Assembly (NCBI GenBank): GCA_039916225.1 | Contig: JBDSLU010000290.1 | Coordinates: forward strand, 1-36,046 | Origin: JBDSLU01 sp039916225 | Lineage (GTDB): Bacteria > Acidobacteriota > Vicinamibacteria > Vicinamibacterales > Vicinamibacteraceae | DNA length: 36,046 bases | Reading direction: 5' to 3' | Shown: positions 1-6,455 of the stretch, in pieces | How the letters are laid out: each line of letters starts with the position of its first letter | Position numbering within the stretch: position 1 is the stretch's first letter | Program-made: the position numbers and the translations under genes | Notes under the pieces: model-generated | Told to the model about the DNA's origin: nothing | Seen by the model: the letters and a program-made list of their open reading frames with translations, nothing else | The model's database searches: none

Positions 1-1
1 G

Positions 2-384
2 TGGTTTCAATGGCTGGTGGCGCGACAAGCGCTACCTGCTCGACCTGGAACGGGCAACGACGCTCGCGAGCGGTCGCTCGTTTTCCTCGCCGGCTCGCTG
101 TCGCACGCGTTCGCCAAGCCGCCGTTCCTGCGCGGCGTCGGCGACGCCTCGGCGAGACCCTGCACGAGCCGACCGAGGCGGAGCGGCACTTGGCCGGGCA
201 AGCGCTGCAGGCTGCGCCCGGCGCGGTCACCTACGCCCGCGTCGACGTCGTGCCGACATCAGACGGGCCTCGTCTGATGGAGCTGGAGCTGATCGAGCCT
301 GACCTTGGCCTGCGCCTGCATCCGCCGTCGATCGAGGTGCTGGCGAAGGCAATCCTCGCCGTCAGCGTGCGCTCGATCTGCTAG
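2..384 (+). pseudogene. ATP-grasp family protein, C-terminal fragment with a frameshift
   Basis: The window opens inside this gene. The 3' part (about 148-384) encodes YARVDVV...LMELELIEPDLGL, the metal- and phosphate-binding end of ATP-grasp carboxylate-amine ligases, where the E-L-E-x-I-E-P-x-L block supplies acidic Mg ligands. The preceding conserved block, SLVFLAGSLSHAFAKPPFLRG, lies in a different frame (codons starting at positions 2 modulo 3). The two join into one expected product if a single C is missing near position 148, giving GDA-LGETLHEP. This is therefore either a decaying gene or a one-base sequence error. The family ligates a carboxylate to an amine or thiol using ATP; the substrate cannot be told from this tail. 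The stop codon TAG at 382-384 overlaps the promoter/start area of the next gene. ATP-grasp identity is fairly sure; pseudogene status is not. Confidence 0.6.
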
Positions 385-387
385 TGT
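382..387 (+). promoter_or_regulatory. Possible -10 box (TAGTGT) for a leaderless transcript
   Basis: TAGTGT matches TANNNT and ends eight bases before ATG 396. No clear -35 hexamer is seen upstream. It overlaps the stop codon of the ATP-grasp gene. Confidence 0.3.
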
Positions 388-395
388 GTCGATCG

Positions 396-833
396 ATGAC
401 CCCGGACGGCATCTCCACCGCCGAGTGGGCGCGCGTGCACGAGTTCGCGGCGGAGATCGTCAACGCGTCAGCCGACGACGACGAGGCGCTCGGCTCCTCG
501 CTGGTCGCCCAGCTGCTTCAGGAGCTCGACCGCCTCGAGCTCCACTACGGCCGGCTCGCCAGCCTGCTGGCGACGCGCGCCGACTATCTCGACGAAGGCC
601 CGGCGCTCGAGCTGCTCGAAGAGGCCTACGCCATCGCGCAGTCCGGCGGCGACCATGCCGTTTGCCTGCTGGTCGCCGATTCGCTCGCCAGCCGCCACAT
701 CGAGGACCGGCGGGATCGCGTGCAGGGCGCCCAATGGCTCGCCGCGTGCGCGCACGCTCTGCGGTCGACGGGTTCGGCCTCGGACATCAAGCAGTTCGAG
801 TGGCTCGAAGGCCAGCTCCAGCTTCTCCCCTGA
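396..833 (+). CDS. Hypothetical protein, about 145 aa
   Basis: I do not recognise this family. The product begins MTPDGISTAEW and is acidic, soluble and rich in Leu/Ala helices, with no signal peptide, membrane segment or metal motif. Two helix-turn-helix-like runs (LLQELDRLELHYGRL and LELLEEAYAIAQSGG) give it the look of a TPR-like or all-alpha fold, but this is only an impression. A GTG at 384 in the same frame would add four residues. I prefer ATG 396 because the box TAGTGT at 382-387 lies eight bases upstream, fitting a leaderless transcript, and no Shine-Dalgarno sequence is visible. The stop is followed three bases later by the hydrolase gene, so the two are probably cotranscribed. Codon use matches the neighbours. 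Confidence 0.65.
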   Translation: MTPDGISTAEWARVHEFAAEIVNASADDDEALGSSLVAQLLQELDRLELHYGRLASLLATRADYLDEGPALELLEEAYAIAQSGGDHAVCLLVADSLASRHIEDRRDRVQGAQWLAACAHALRSTGSASDIKQFEWLEGQLQLLP

Positions 834-836
834 ATC

Positions 837-1643
837 ATGCGAGTCATTCCCATCACCGGCACCAACGCGGGTCCCATGACCGGCCGCGGCACCAACGCCT
901 ACCTGTTGCCCGGCGCACGACCGACGCTGATCGACGCGCCCGAGGCCTCGGACGCCTTCGTCGATCGCGTCGCCGACGCGCTCGACACCGAGCAGCCCGG
1001 GGCGACGCTGGCCCAGGTCCTGGTTACGCACTTCCATCACGACCATATCGACGGCGTCGAAGCGATCGCGAAGCGCTGGCCCGACGTGACCATCGCCAAG
1101 TTCCCGTTTCCCGAGCAGGACACCGCCCACGCCGTCACCTGGACGCCGTTGAAGGACGGACAGCTCGTCGCTGCCGGCGACGGCACGCTGTGGACGCTGC
1201 ACACACCCGGCCACGCGCCCGACCACCTCGCGTTCCTCGAGATGCGCTCGAGCATCCTGTTCTGCGGCGATTTGCTGGTGAACGGCGGCACCGTGGCGAT
1301 CAACCCCTCGGCCGGCGGCGATCTCACGCTCTATTTCAAATCGCTGCGCCGCCTGCTCGAGGATCAGCCACGCCGCATCTATCCAGGGCACGGTCCACCG
1401 GTCGACAACCCCGGCGCGCTGATCCGCGCCTACATCACGCATCGTCTGGGCCGCGAGACGCAGATCCGCGACGAGCTCGCCAAAGCCGCGGGCACCGAGG
1501 AAGAGCTGACCTCGCGTGTCTATCCGGAGGTCGGCCCCGAACTGCGCGAGACGGCTCGCCAGAACCTCCGCGCCCACCTGCTCAAGCTGGCGGCGGAGGG
1601 CCGGGCGCGCGAGAGCGCGGGGATCTGGCAGGCGGGCGGCTGA
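837..1643 (+). CDS. Metallo-beta-lactamase-fold hydrolase (LACTB2-like)
   Basis: The 268-aa product has the full MBL metal set. THFHHDHIDG carries the HxHxDH motif (H65, H67, D69, H70), TPGHAPDH carries H126, FCGDLL carries the bridging D145, and YPGHG carries H185. The C-terminal helical stretch after residue 195 (YITHRLGRETQI...) is the extra domain seen in LACTB2-like proteins, which act as single-strand endoribonucleases in animals; bacterial members are mostly uncharacterised hydrolases. The GRGTNAYLL start of the fold is intact. There is no signal peptide, so the protein is cytoplasmic. It begins three bases after the preceding small gene and probably shares its transcript. It ends 48 bases before the convergent winged-helix gene. 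Fold and metal binding are confident; the substrate (RNA, thioester or lactone) is open. Confidence 0.88.
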   Translation: MRVIPITGTNAGPMTGRGTNAYLLPGARPTLIDAPEASDAFVDRVADALDTEQPGATLAQVLVTHFHHDHIDGVEAIAKRWPDVTIAKFPFPEQDTAHAVTWTPLKDGQLVAAGDGTLWTLHTPGHAPDHLAFLEMRSSILFCGDLLVNGGTVAINPSAGGDLTLYFKSLRRLLEDQPRRIYPGHGPPVDNPGALIRAYITHRLGRETQIRDELAKAAGTEEELTSRVYPEVGPELRETARQNLRAHLLKLAAEGRARESAGIWQAGG

Positions 1644-1691
1644 CGGGCGGCCGGTGTCCTTGCCGGTGGTCCGATCGGCCTGTGCCGGGAG

Positions 1692-2027
1692 TCACGTGCC
1701 CTGCGTTCGGTCGCGCAGTGGGCTGACGATTCGTTCCAGCTGTTCGAGATAGCCCGCCAGTGCCTTCCGGCCCGCCCGGGTCAGCTGGTACTCGGTGACC
1801 GCTACCCGCCCATCCACCCTTTTCGCCGCCGCCACGTAGCCCGCCTGTTCGAGCTTCTGCAGGCTGGCGTTGAGGTTACCGTCGGTCGCGCCCAGGGCGT
1901 CGCGCAACTCCGTGAAGGTGCGCCGCTCGGTGGTGGCCAGGGCGCCGACGATCCCGAGACGGAGCGGCCCATGGATGATCCGGTCGAGCGAGAGCGGGGA
2001 GCCCTCGGGGACGGGCCGGGATGCCAT
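1692..2027 (-). CDS. Winged-helix transcriptional regulator
   Basis: The 111-aa product is a single winged-helix DNA-binding domain. It has the pattern of the MarR/ArsR-like 'winged helix DNA-binding' family: RLGIVGALATTERRTFTELRDALGATDGNLNASLQKLEQAGYV forms the helices and recognition helix, and the wing VDGRVAVTEYQLTRAGRKAL follows. There is no ligand domain. It stands divergently from the RnfD-like/DUF2330 pair with 90 bases between the start codons, which suggests that it controls that operon and itself. Upstream of the start on the minus strand, TACAGT is followed by CGCCGG and then ATG, fitting a leaderless transcript. Family assignment is secure; the effector and operator are unknown. 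Confidence 0.85.
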   Translation of the reverse strand: MASRPVPEGSPLSLDRIIHGPLRLGIVGALATTERRTFTELRDALGATDGNLNASLQKLEQAGYVAAAKRVDGRVAVTEYQLTRAGRKALAGYLEQLERIVSPLRDRTQGT

Positions 2028-2033
2028 CCGGCG

Positions 2034-2039
2034 ACTGTA
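2034..2039 (-). promoter_or_regulatory. Possible -10 box (TACAGT) for leaderless winged-helix gene
   Basis: On the minus strand TACAGT (TANNNT) is followed by exactly six bases and the ATG at 2027. No Shine-Dalgarno sequence lies between them. A convincing -35 is not visible. Confidence 0.35.
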
Positions 2040-2117
2040 CTACGGCGGTTCGATACGCCTGCTTCCAGGGCCGGCGCGCCGGCCTGCAAGAATCCCGGGG
2101 ACCGCCGTTCAAGGGAC

Positions 2118-3014
2118 ATGAGCGCCGTTCCGCACCCGCCGCCATCCCGCTTGGGCGACCCGCGCTACTACCAGATCGCCGTCCTCACCGGGCTCCTGAC
2201 CTACGGGACCTGGGCCCTGGAGTTCGACATCAAGCCCTGGCAGATCCCGCTGACCCTGGCCGTTGCGCTCGTCACCCAGTGGGCCTGCACGAAGATCTGG
2301 CAGCTGCCGGCCTTCGATCCGCGGAGCGCGCTGATCTCGGCGCTCTCCTTGTGTCTGCTGCTGCGCGTCGACACGCTCTGGGTCGCCCTGGCAGCGGCGA
2401 TCGCGGCGGTGGCCAGCAAGTTCATCGTCCAGGTGAACCGTAAGCACATCTTCAACCCGACCAACGGCGCCATCGTCCTGATGATGCTGGCGACGCCGGC
2501 GGCGTGGCTGTCGCCGGGGCAGTGGGGCAGCGTTGCCTTCTTCGCCTTCCTGATGGCCTGCCTGGGCGGTCTCGTCGCCTATCGCGCACTCCGATCGGAC
2601 GTCGCGCTGGCCTTCATCGTCGTCTACGCCGGGCTGATGTTTGGCCGCTCCTACTATCTCGGCGAGCCGATGGCGATCCCGATGCGGCGCCTCGAGAGCG
2701 GCGGCCTGCTGCTCTTCACGTTCTTCATGATCTCGGACCCGCGCACGACGCCGGATCACCCGATCGCCCGCGTCCTCTACGGCGCGCTCGTCGCCTGCGT
2801 CGCCTGGTACATCCAGTTCCGCCTGTTCCGCACCAACGGTGTCATCTGGTCTCTGGCCCTGTGCTCGCCGCTCGTGCCCGTCCTCGATCGCGTGTTGCCC
2901 GGCCGCCGGTTCTCGTGGACCGACGCCGCCGTCCTGCCGCTCGTCCCCATCCTGGGGCGCCTGCGGCGCACTCCGTCCCCTGCCGTCGCTCTGGAAAGGA
3001 TCCACGTCTCATGA
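2118..3014 (+). CDS. RnfD/NqrB-like integral membrane protein
   Basis: The 298-aa product resembles the RnfD/NqrB family of membrane flavoprotein subunits. It has about eight to nine hydrophobic segments, the IFNPTNGAIVLMML block (residues 111-124) that corresponds to the family's FNP motif, and SGGLLLFTFFMISDPRTTPDHP (194-215), which matches the SGAT...TDP region. The threonine of SGAT that carries phosphoester-linked FMN in RnfD/NqrB is replaced here by L197 (SGGL), so covalent flavin attachment by the usual route is unlikely. I chose ATG 2118 (MSAVPHPP); the upstream extension in this frame reads like non-coding sequence. The stop overlaps the ATG of the next gene (ATGA), indicating translational coupling with the DUF2330 protein. 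No other Rnf or Nqr subunit lies in the window. It may be a stand-alone transporter or redox protein. Confidence 0.82.
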   Translation: MSAVPHPPPSRLGDPRYYQIAVLTGLLTYGTWALEFDIKPWQIPLTLAVALVTQWACTKIWQLPAFDPRSALISALSLCLLLRVDTLWVALAAAIAAVASKFIVQVNRKHIFNPTNGAIVLMMLATPAAWLSPGQWGSVAFFAFLMACLGGLVAYRALRSDVALAFIVVYAGLMFGRSYYLGEPMAIPMRRLESGGLLLFTFFMISDPRTTPDHPIARVLYGALVACVAWYIQFRLFRTNGVIWSLALCSPLVPVLDRVLPGRRFSWTDAAVLPLVPILGRLRRTPSPAVALERIHVS

Positions 3015-4396
3015 AACGCCCGCTTTCGCTCCTCTTCGGGTTGGCCGCCCTCATCGTCGCCGCGCCGGCGCCGGCCGACGCCTTCTGCGGCTTCTTCGTC
3101 TCGAAGGCCGACACCAAGATCTTCAACAAGGCCTCGAAGGTCGTCATCGCCCGCGACGGCGATCGGACGGTCATGACGATGTCGAACGACTTCAAGGGCG
3201 AGCCCAAGGAGTTCGCCGTCGTCGTGCCGGTGCCGACCTTCCTCCAGAAGAGCCAGATCCACGTCGGCGAGCAGGCGCTGATCGATCATCTCGACGCCTT
3301 CACGGCGCCGCGCCTGGTCGAGTACTTCGACGAGAACCCGTGCGACCGCCGCCGCTACATGGAGATGTCGGCGCGGGCCGGCGGACCGATGCCAGCCAGC
3401 GCGGCGCCGCTGCAGGACGCGGCCAAGCGCCTCGGCGTCACCATCGAGGCGACCTACACGGTCGGCGAGTACGACATCTTGATCCTGTCGGCCAAGGAGA
3501 GTGGCGGCCTCGCCACCTGGCTGACGCAGAACGGCTACAAGATGCCGCAGGGCGCGGCGCCGGTGCTCGCCAGCTATCTGGCGCAGAACATGCGCTTCTT
3601 CGTGGCCAAGGTGAACCTCGGCGAACAGGCCAAGCTCGGGTTCAACTACCTGCGTCCGCTGCAGATCGCCTACGAGTCGCCGAAGTTCATGCTGCCGATT
3701 CGTCTCGGCACGCTGAACGCCGAAGGCACGCAGGAGCTGTTCGTCTTCGCGCTCACCAACAAGGGCCGCGTCGAGACCACCAACTACCGCACGGTGCGTC
3801 TGCCGTCGGACGTCGAGATCCCGACCTACGTGAAGGCCGACTTCGGCAAGTTCTACACCTCGATGTTCTCGGCGCAGGTCAAGAAGCAGAACATGTCGAC
3901 GGTGTTCCTCGAGTACGCATGGGACATGGCGTGGTGCGACCCGTGCGCCGCGGATCCGCTGTCGAACGACCAGCTGCGCAAGCTGGGCGTCTTCTGGCTG
4001 GACGGTGATCCCTCCACGCCGATGCCGGCGGGTGGCGGCGTGATGCGTCCCCGGCCGATGCCGCGCCCGATGCCCGGTGGCGGCGCCAACAACGTGTTCG
4101 TGACGCGGATGCACGTTCGCTACGACGGCGCCCACTTCCCGGAAGATCTAGTGTTCCAGGAGACCGGCGATCGCGCCAACTTCCAGGGCCGCTACATCCT
4201 CCGCCAGGCCTGGACCGGCAACGAGACGTGCTCGGAAGCGGACAACTATCGCCGCGAGCTGAGCGTCCGCCGCGAGAAGGAAGCCCAGACCCTGGCCAGC
4301 CTCACCGGCTGGGACATCGCCGACATCCGACGCCGTCAGGGGCTCGCCCCGCGCGCGGCGGTCGACAACCGCGCCTGGTGGGAGCGGATTTGGTAG
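3011..4396 (+). CDS. Secreted DUF2330 domain protein
   Basis: The 461-aa product starts with a classical signal peptide (residues 1-24, cleavage after ADA) followed at once by FCGFFVSKAD, an N-terminal motif with a conserved cysteine (C26) typical of DUF2330 proteins. The body contains the family's repeated beta-rich blocks, such as FAVVVPVPTFL, YDILILSAKESGGLATWL, GYKMPQGAAPVLASYL and FMLPIRLG. A Pro/Met/Gly-rich linker occurs near residues 336-358 and a pair of cysteines in WCDPCAADP near 312. The mature protein should sit in the periplasm or outside the cell. It is translationally coupled to the RnfD-like membrane protein (4-base overlap), so the two probably work together. No biochemical function is established for DUF2330, and none is assigned here. 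Confidence 0.85.
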   Translation: MKRPLSLLFGLAALIVAAPAPADAFCGFFVSKADTKIFNKASKVVIARDGDRTVMTMSNDFKGEPKEFAVVVPVPTFLQKSQIHVGEQALIDHLDAFTAPRLVEYFDENPCDRRRYMEMSARAGGPMPASAAPLQDAAKRLGVTIEATYTVGEYDILILSAKESGGLATWLTQNGYKMPQGAAPVLASYLAQNMRFFVAKVNLGEQAKLGFNYLRPLQIAYESPKFMLPIRLGTLNAEGTQELFVFALTNKGRVETTNYRTVRLPSDVEIPTYVKADFGKFYTSMFSAQVKKQNMSTVFLEYAWDMAWCDPCAADPLSNDQLRKLGVFWLDGDPSTPMPAGGGVMRPRPMPRPMPGGGANNVFVTRMHVRYDGAHFPEDLVFQETGDRANFQGRYILRQAWTGNETCSEADNYRRELSVRREKEAQTLASLTGWDIADIRRRQGLAPRAAVDNRAWWERIW

Positions 4397-4409
4397 CCGG
4401 ACGAGGCCC

Positions 4410-4440
4410 TTGCCCTCGCGCCGCGGCCGAGGCGTAGACT
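4410..4440 (+). promoter_or_regulatory. Possible promoter of the sulfurtransferase gene
   Basis: TTGCCC at 4410-4415 and TAGACT at 4435-4440 form a -35/-10 pair with a 19-base spacer. The -10 box ends ten bases before ATG 4451, so the transcript would have almost no leader. Confidence 0.4.
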
Positions 4441-4450
4441 AGGCGGCGTC

Positions 4451-5305
4451 ATGCCCGCCAACGGCTACGCCAATCCGCAGCTGCTCGTGACAACCGCCGC
4501 TCTCCACGAGCGGCTCGGCGAGCGGATCGGCCCGGCCGGTCCGCTCGTCATCGATTTCCGGCCCGCCGAAGAGTTCGCCCGCGGCGCCATCCCCGGCGCC
4601 GTGCATCTCGACCTCTACGGCGTCAGCCTGATCGACACCGACCCGGGCCCGATGCGGGCCTTCCTCTGGATCATCGAGCACCAGCTCGCCACCCGCGGCG
4701 TCGACGCCGACCGCGAGGTCGTCGTCTACGACGAGTGCTCGGGCATCCGCGCCGCCCGCGGTCTGTGGTTCCTCGAACTGTTCGGCCACCCCAAGGCGCA
4801 GCTGCTCGACGGCGGCTTCAACGCCTGGGCCGCCGAGAAGCGGCCGATCAGCCATGAGTTCGCGGCACCGGTGCCCACCGAATGGCACGGCTCGCGGCGG
4901 GAAGACATCGTGGCCACCTGGCGGGACGTCCAGGAGCGCCTCGGCGGCGCCAGCGTGGTCATCGTCGACACGCGGACGCCGGAGGAGCATCACGGGACGC
5001 TGGTGCGGGCCGCCCGCGGTGGCGCCATCCCAGGCTCGATCCACCTCGAATGGACGCACAACCTGGACGCCGCCGGGTGCTTCAAGCCGGCGGAGGAACT
5101 GCGGGCGATGTACGAGCGGATTGGGGTGACGCCGGAACGCGACGTGGTGACCTACTGCCAGGGCGGCTACCGAGGCGCGCACACCTACCTCGCGCTGCGG
5201 CTGCTCGGCTTTCCCCAGGTTCGCAATTACCTGGGCTCGTGGCGGGAGTGGGGCGATCGGCTCGACCTGCCGCTCGAAGTGCCGGCGCCGTCGCCGCGAA
5301 CCTGA
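4451..5305 (+). CDS. Two-domain sulfurtransferase (rhodanese)
   Basis: The 284-aa product has two rhodanese domains in tandem, the usual length of thiosulfate or 3-mercaptopyruvate sulfurtransferases. The N-terminal domain (about 10-135) has VIDFRPAEEFARGAIPGAVHL and ends in LLDGGFNAW; an aspartate (D94) holds the catalytic position, as expected for the structural domain. The C-terminal domain (about 150-275) has VIVDTRTPEEH, GAIPGSIHLEW and the active-site loop CQGGYR with catalytic C236. The loop differs from the CRKGVT/CGSGVT loops of well-studied enzymes, so thiosulfate versus mercaptopyruvate use cannot be decided. No signal peptide is present, so it is likely cytoplasmic, transferring sulfane sulfur to thiophilic acceptors such as cyanide. 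It appears to be a monocistronic gene ending before a strong hairpin. Confidence 0.9.
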   Translation: MPANGYANPQLLVTTAALHERLGERIGPAGPLVIDFRPAEEFARGAIPGAVHLDLYGVSLIDTDPGPMRAFLWIIEHQLATRGVDADREVVVYDECSGIRAARGLWFLELFGHPKAQLLDGGFNAWAAEKRPISHEFAAPVPTEWHGSRREDIVATWRDVQERLGGASVVIVDTRTPEEHHGTLVRAARGGAIPGSIHLEWTHNLDAAGCFKPAEELRAMYERIGVTPERDVVTYCQGGYRGAHTYLALRLLGFPQVRNYLGSWREWGDRLDLPLEVPAPSPRT

Positions 5306-5366
5306 GCGCCGCTGCGCCGGTTGGCCTCGGCACGTCGTCCGTTCCAACCGTGTTCCCAGAAACGAC

Positions 5367-5399
5367 AACGGCCGGGCCCTCGAAGAAGGCCCGGCCGTT
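5367..5399. terminator. Strong hairpin, probable bidirectional terminator
   Basis: A perfect 12-bp stem (AACGGCCGGGCC pairing with GGCCCGGCCGTT) encloses a nine-base loop. It sits between the convergent sulfurtransferase and PEP-CTERM genes. On the minus strand it is followed by a T-rich stretch (GTCGTTTCT), so it best fits termination of the PEP-CTERM transcript, with likely use from the plus side too. Confidence 0.75.
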
Positions 5400-5422
5400 A
5401 CAGAGAACGAATGCGGTAGCTG

Positions 5423-6130
5423 TTACGCCTTGGCGCGGCGCATGGCCGTCAGGCCGAGCAGGCCCAGACCGGACAGCATGAGCGTGGTCGGCTCCGGCAC
5501 GCCACGGGTCGGCGGCGTCGACGGCGCACCCGTGGGGGTCGCGACGTCGCTGCCCTGGCCGAAGAGGCCAACGCGCTGGAAGCGGCCGATGAAGTACTGC
5601 TCGGCTTCGTTCGGACCGCCCGCGGGGTCATACGACAGCAGGCTGAGGAACGAGCTCTCGGTCAGGCCCAGCATGCCGGCGCCGCTCAGGTTGAACGAGA
5701 AGGTCGCCGTGTTGCCGCGGGCGATGCCGCGGTTCGGCGCGCCGCCGTTGAAGTTCGGGCCGCTCAGCCCGGCAACGTCGTAGAAGCCGAACTGTCCCGG
5801 GGTGTTGATGTCGTTGCGGTCGTACGACGACTGCCAGCCGCTCAGCGAGCTGCTGAAGGACGACACGCCGCCGATCGCGCCGGGGAGGTTGAAGGCGAAG
5901 CTGGTGAGGCGGGGATCCCAGTGGCTCGACGTGTTCGTGACGGCCACATCGACACGGCCGGTCGAACCCGTGAGGCCCACATAGCTGAACAGAACGGACG
6001 CGCTCAGATTGCTGTACGTGTCGCCCTCCAGTGAGAAGAGCATCGGAGCGGCGGTCGCGGTGGAAGCCGACCCAATCAGTGCAGCAGTGGCCAGGACGAG
6101 GCCGCGTCCCAGGTGTCCAAGTCTCGTCAT
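5423..6130 (-). CDS. PEP-CTERM sorting domain protein
   Basis: The 235-aa product has a signal peptide (about residues 1-28, ending STATA-A) and a Gly/Ser/Asn-rich beta-type secreted body. The C-terminal tail of residues 211-235 has VPEPTTLML, a hydrophobic helix and a basic end (RRAKA). This is the PEP-CTERM signal recognised by exosortase, so the protein is exported, cleaved and placed at the surface or in exopolysaccharide. No exosortase lies in the window. ATG 6130 is chosen because AGGA lies seven to ten bases upstream and the signal peptide starts there. A sigma-54-type promoter is found at 6199-6213, in line with known control of PEP-CTERM genes by PrsK/PrsR and RpoN in other bacteria. 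The specific function of this protein is unknown. Confidence 0.88.
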   Translation of the reverse strand: MTRLGHLGRGLVLATAALIGSASTATAAPMLFSLEGDTYSNLSASVLFSYVGLTGSTGRVDVAVTNTSSHWDPRLTSFAFNLPGAIGGVSSFSSSLSGWQSSYDRNDINTPGQFGFYDVAGLSGPNFNGGAPNRGIARGNTATFSFNLSGAGMLGLTESSFLSLLSYDPAGGPNEAEQYFIGRFQRVGLFGQGSDVATPTGAPSTPPTRGVPEPTTLMLSGLGLLGLTAMRRAKA

Positions 6131-6455
6131 CACGTATCCTCGTTCCAGAAAATTAAGTCGTCGTCGCATTCCGCACACGGAAGGCACGCCGGACACAATG
6201 CAGGTACGGTGCCGGAAAGCTCGTCCGCTGATGACCATGCAAGCCATTACAAATGAACGACTTGACACCATGTGTAATTGTGTCCGGTGCGGCAGCGGCC
6301 TTGTTAGTCTTCCGAAATACGGACTTTTGTACCCGCGTTCGGCGTCAACATCGACTCGACAGCCGGGTGCGTGATTCGGAGCGCGACGTGGTGACATACT
6401 GCGAGGCGCTGTGCGGCCCGCCTGTGGCGCCGCGGCTCCACCACTCGCCACGCCC
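6131..6455. other. Divergent intergenic region, regulatory
   Basis: This 325-base gap between the PEP-CTERM gene (-) and the M20 dipeptidase gene (+) holds no convincing gene and is locally richer in A/T than the surrounding coding DNA, especially 6131-6165 and 6240-6340. It contains the sigma-54-type site at 6199-6213 facing the PEP-CTERM gene and several repeated ACAC/GTGT motifs: a palindrome at 6265-6275 and a 10-bp inverted repeat at 6189-6198 and 6278-6287. The dipeptidase promoter was not identified. Confidence 0.6.
6199..6213 (-). promoter_or_regulatory. Sigma-54 (RpoN) promoter of the PEP-CTERM gene
   Basis: Read on the minus strand, GGCACCGTACCTGCA has GG and GC elements exactly ten bases apart and matches the -24/-12 consensus TGGCACG-N4-TTGCA at nearly all key positions. 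The GG lies at 6213-6212 and the GC at 6201-6200. Transcription would begin near 6188, about 58 bases ahead of the PEP-CTERM start codon, leaving room for the visible Shine-Dalgarno sequence. Confidence 0.65.

Noticed and set aside
305..1726. Long plus-strand frame overlapping the hypothetical gene and the MBL hydrolase
   Set aside because: It is Arg/Ala-rich without motifs and is out of frame with the clear metallo-beta-lactamase-fold gene.
4736..4742. Cysteine C96 in the N-terminal rhodanese domain as a second active site
   Set aside because: Alignment of the two domains puts D94 at the catalytic position, as is normal for the structural domain; C96 lies two residues further on.
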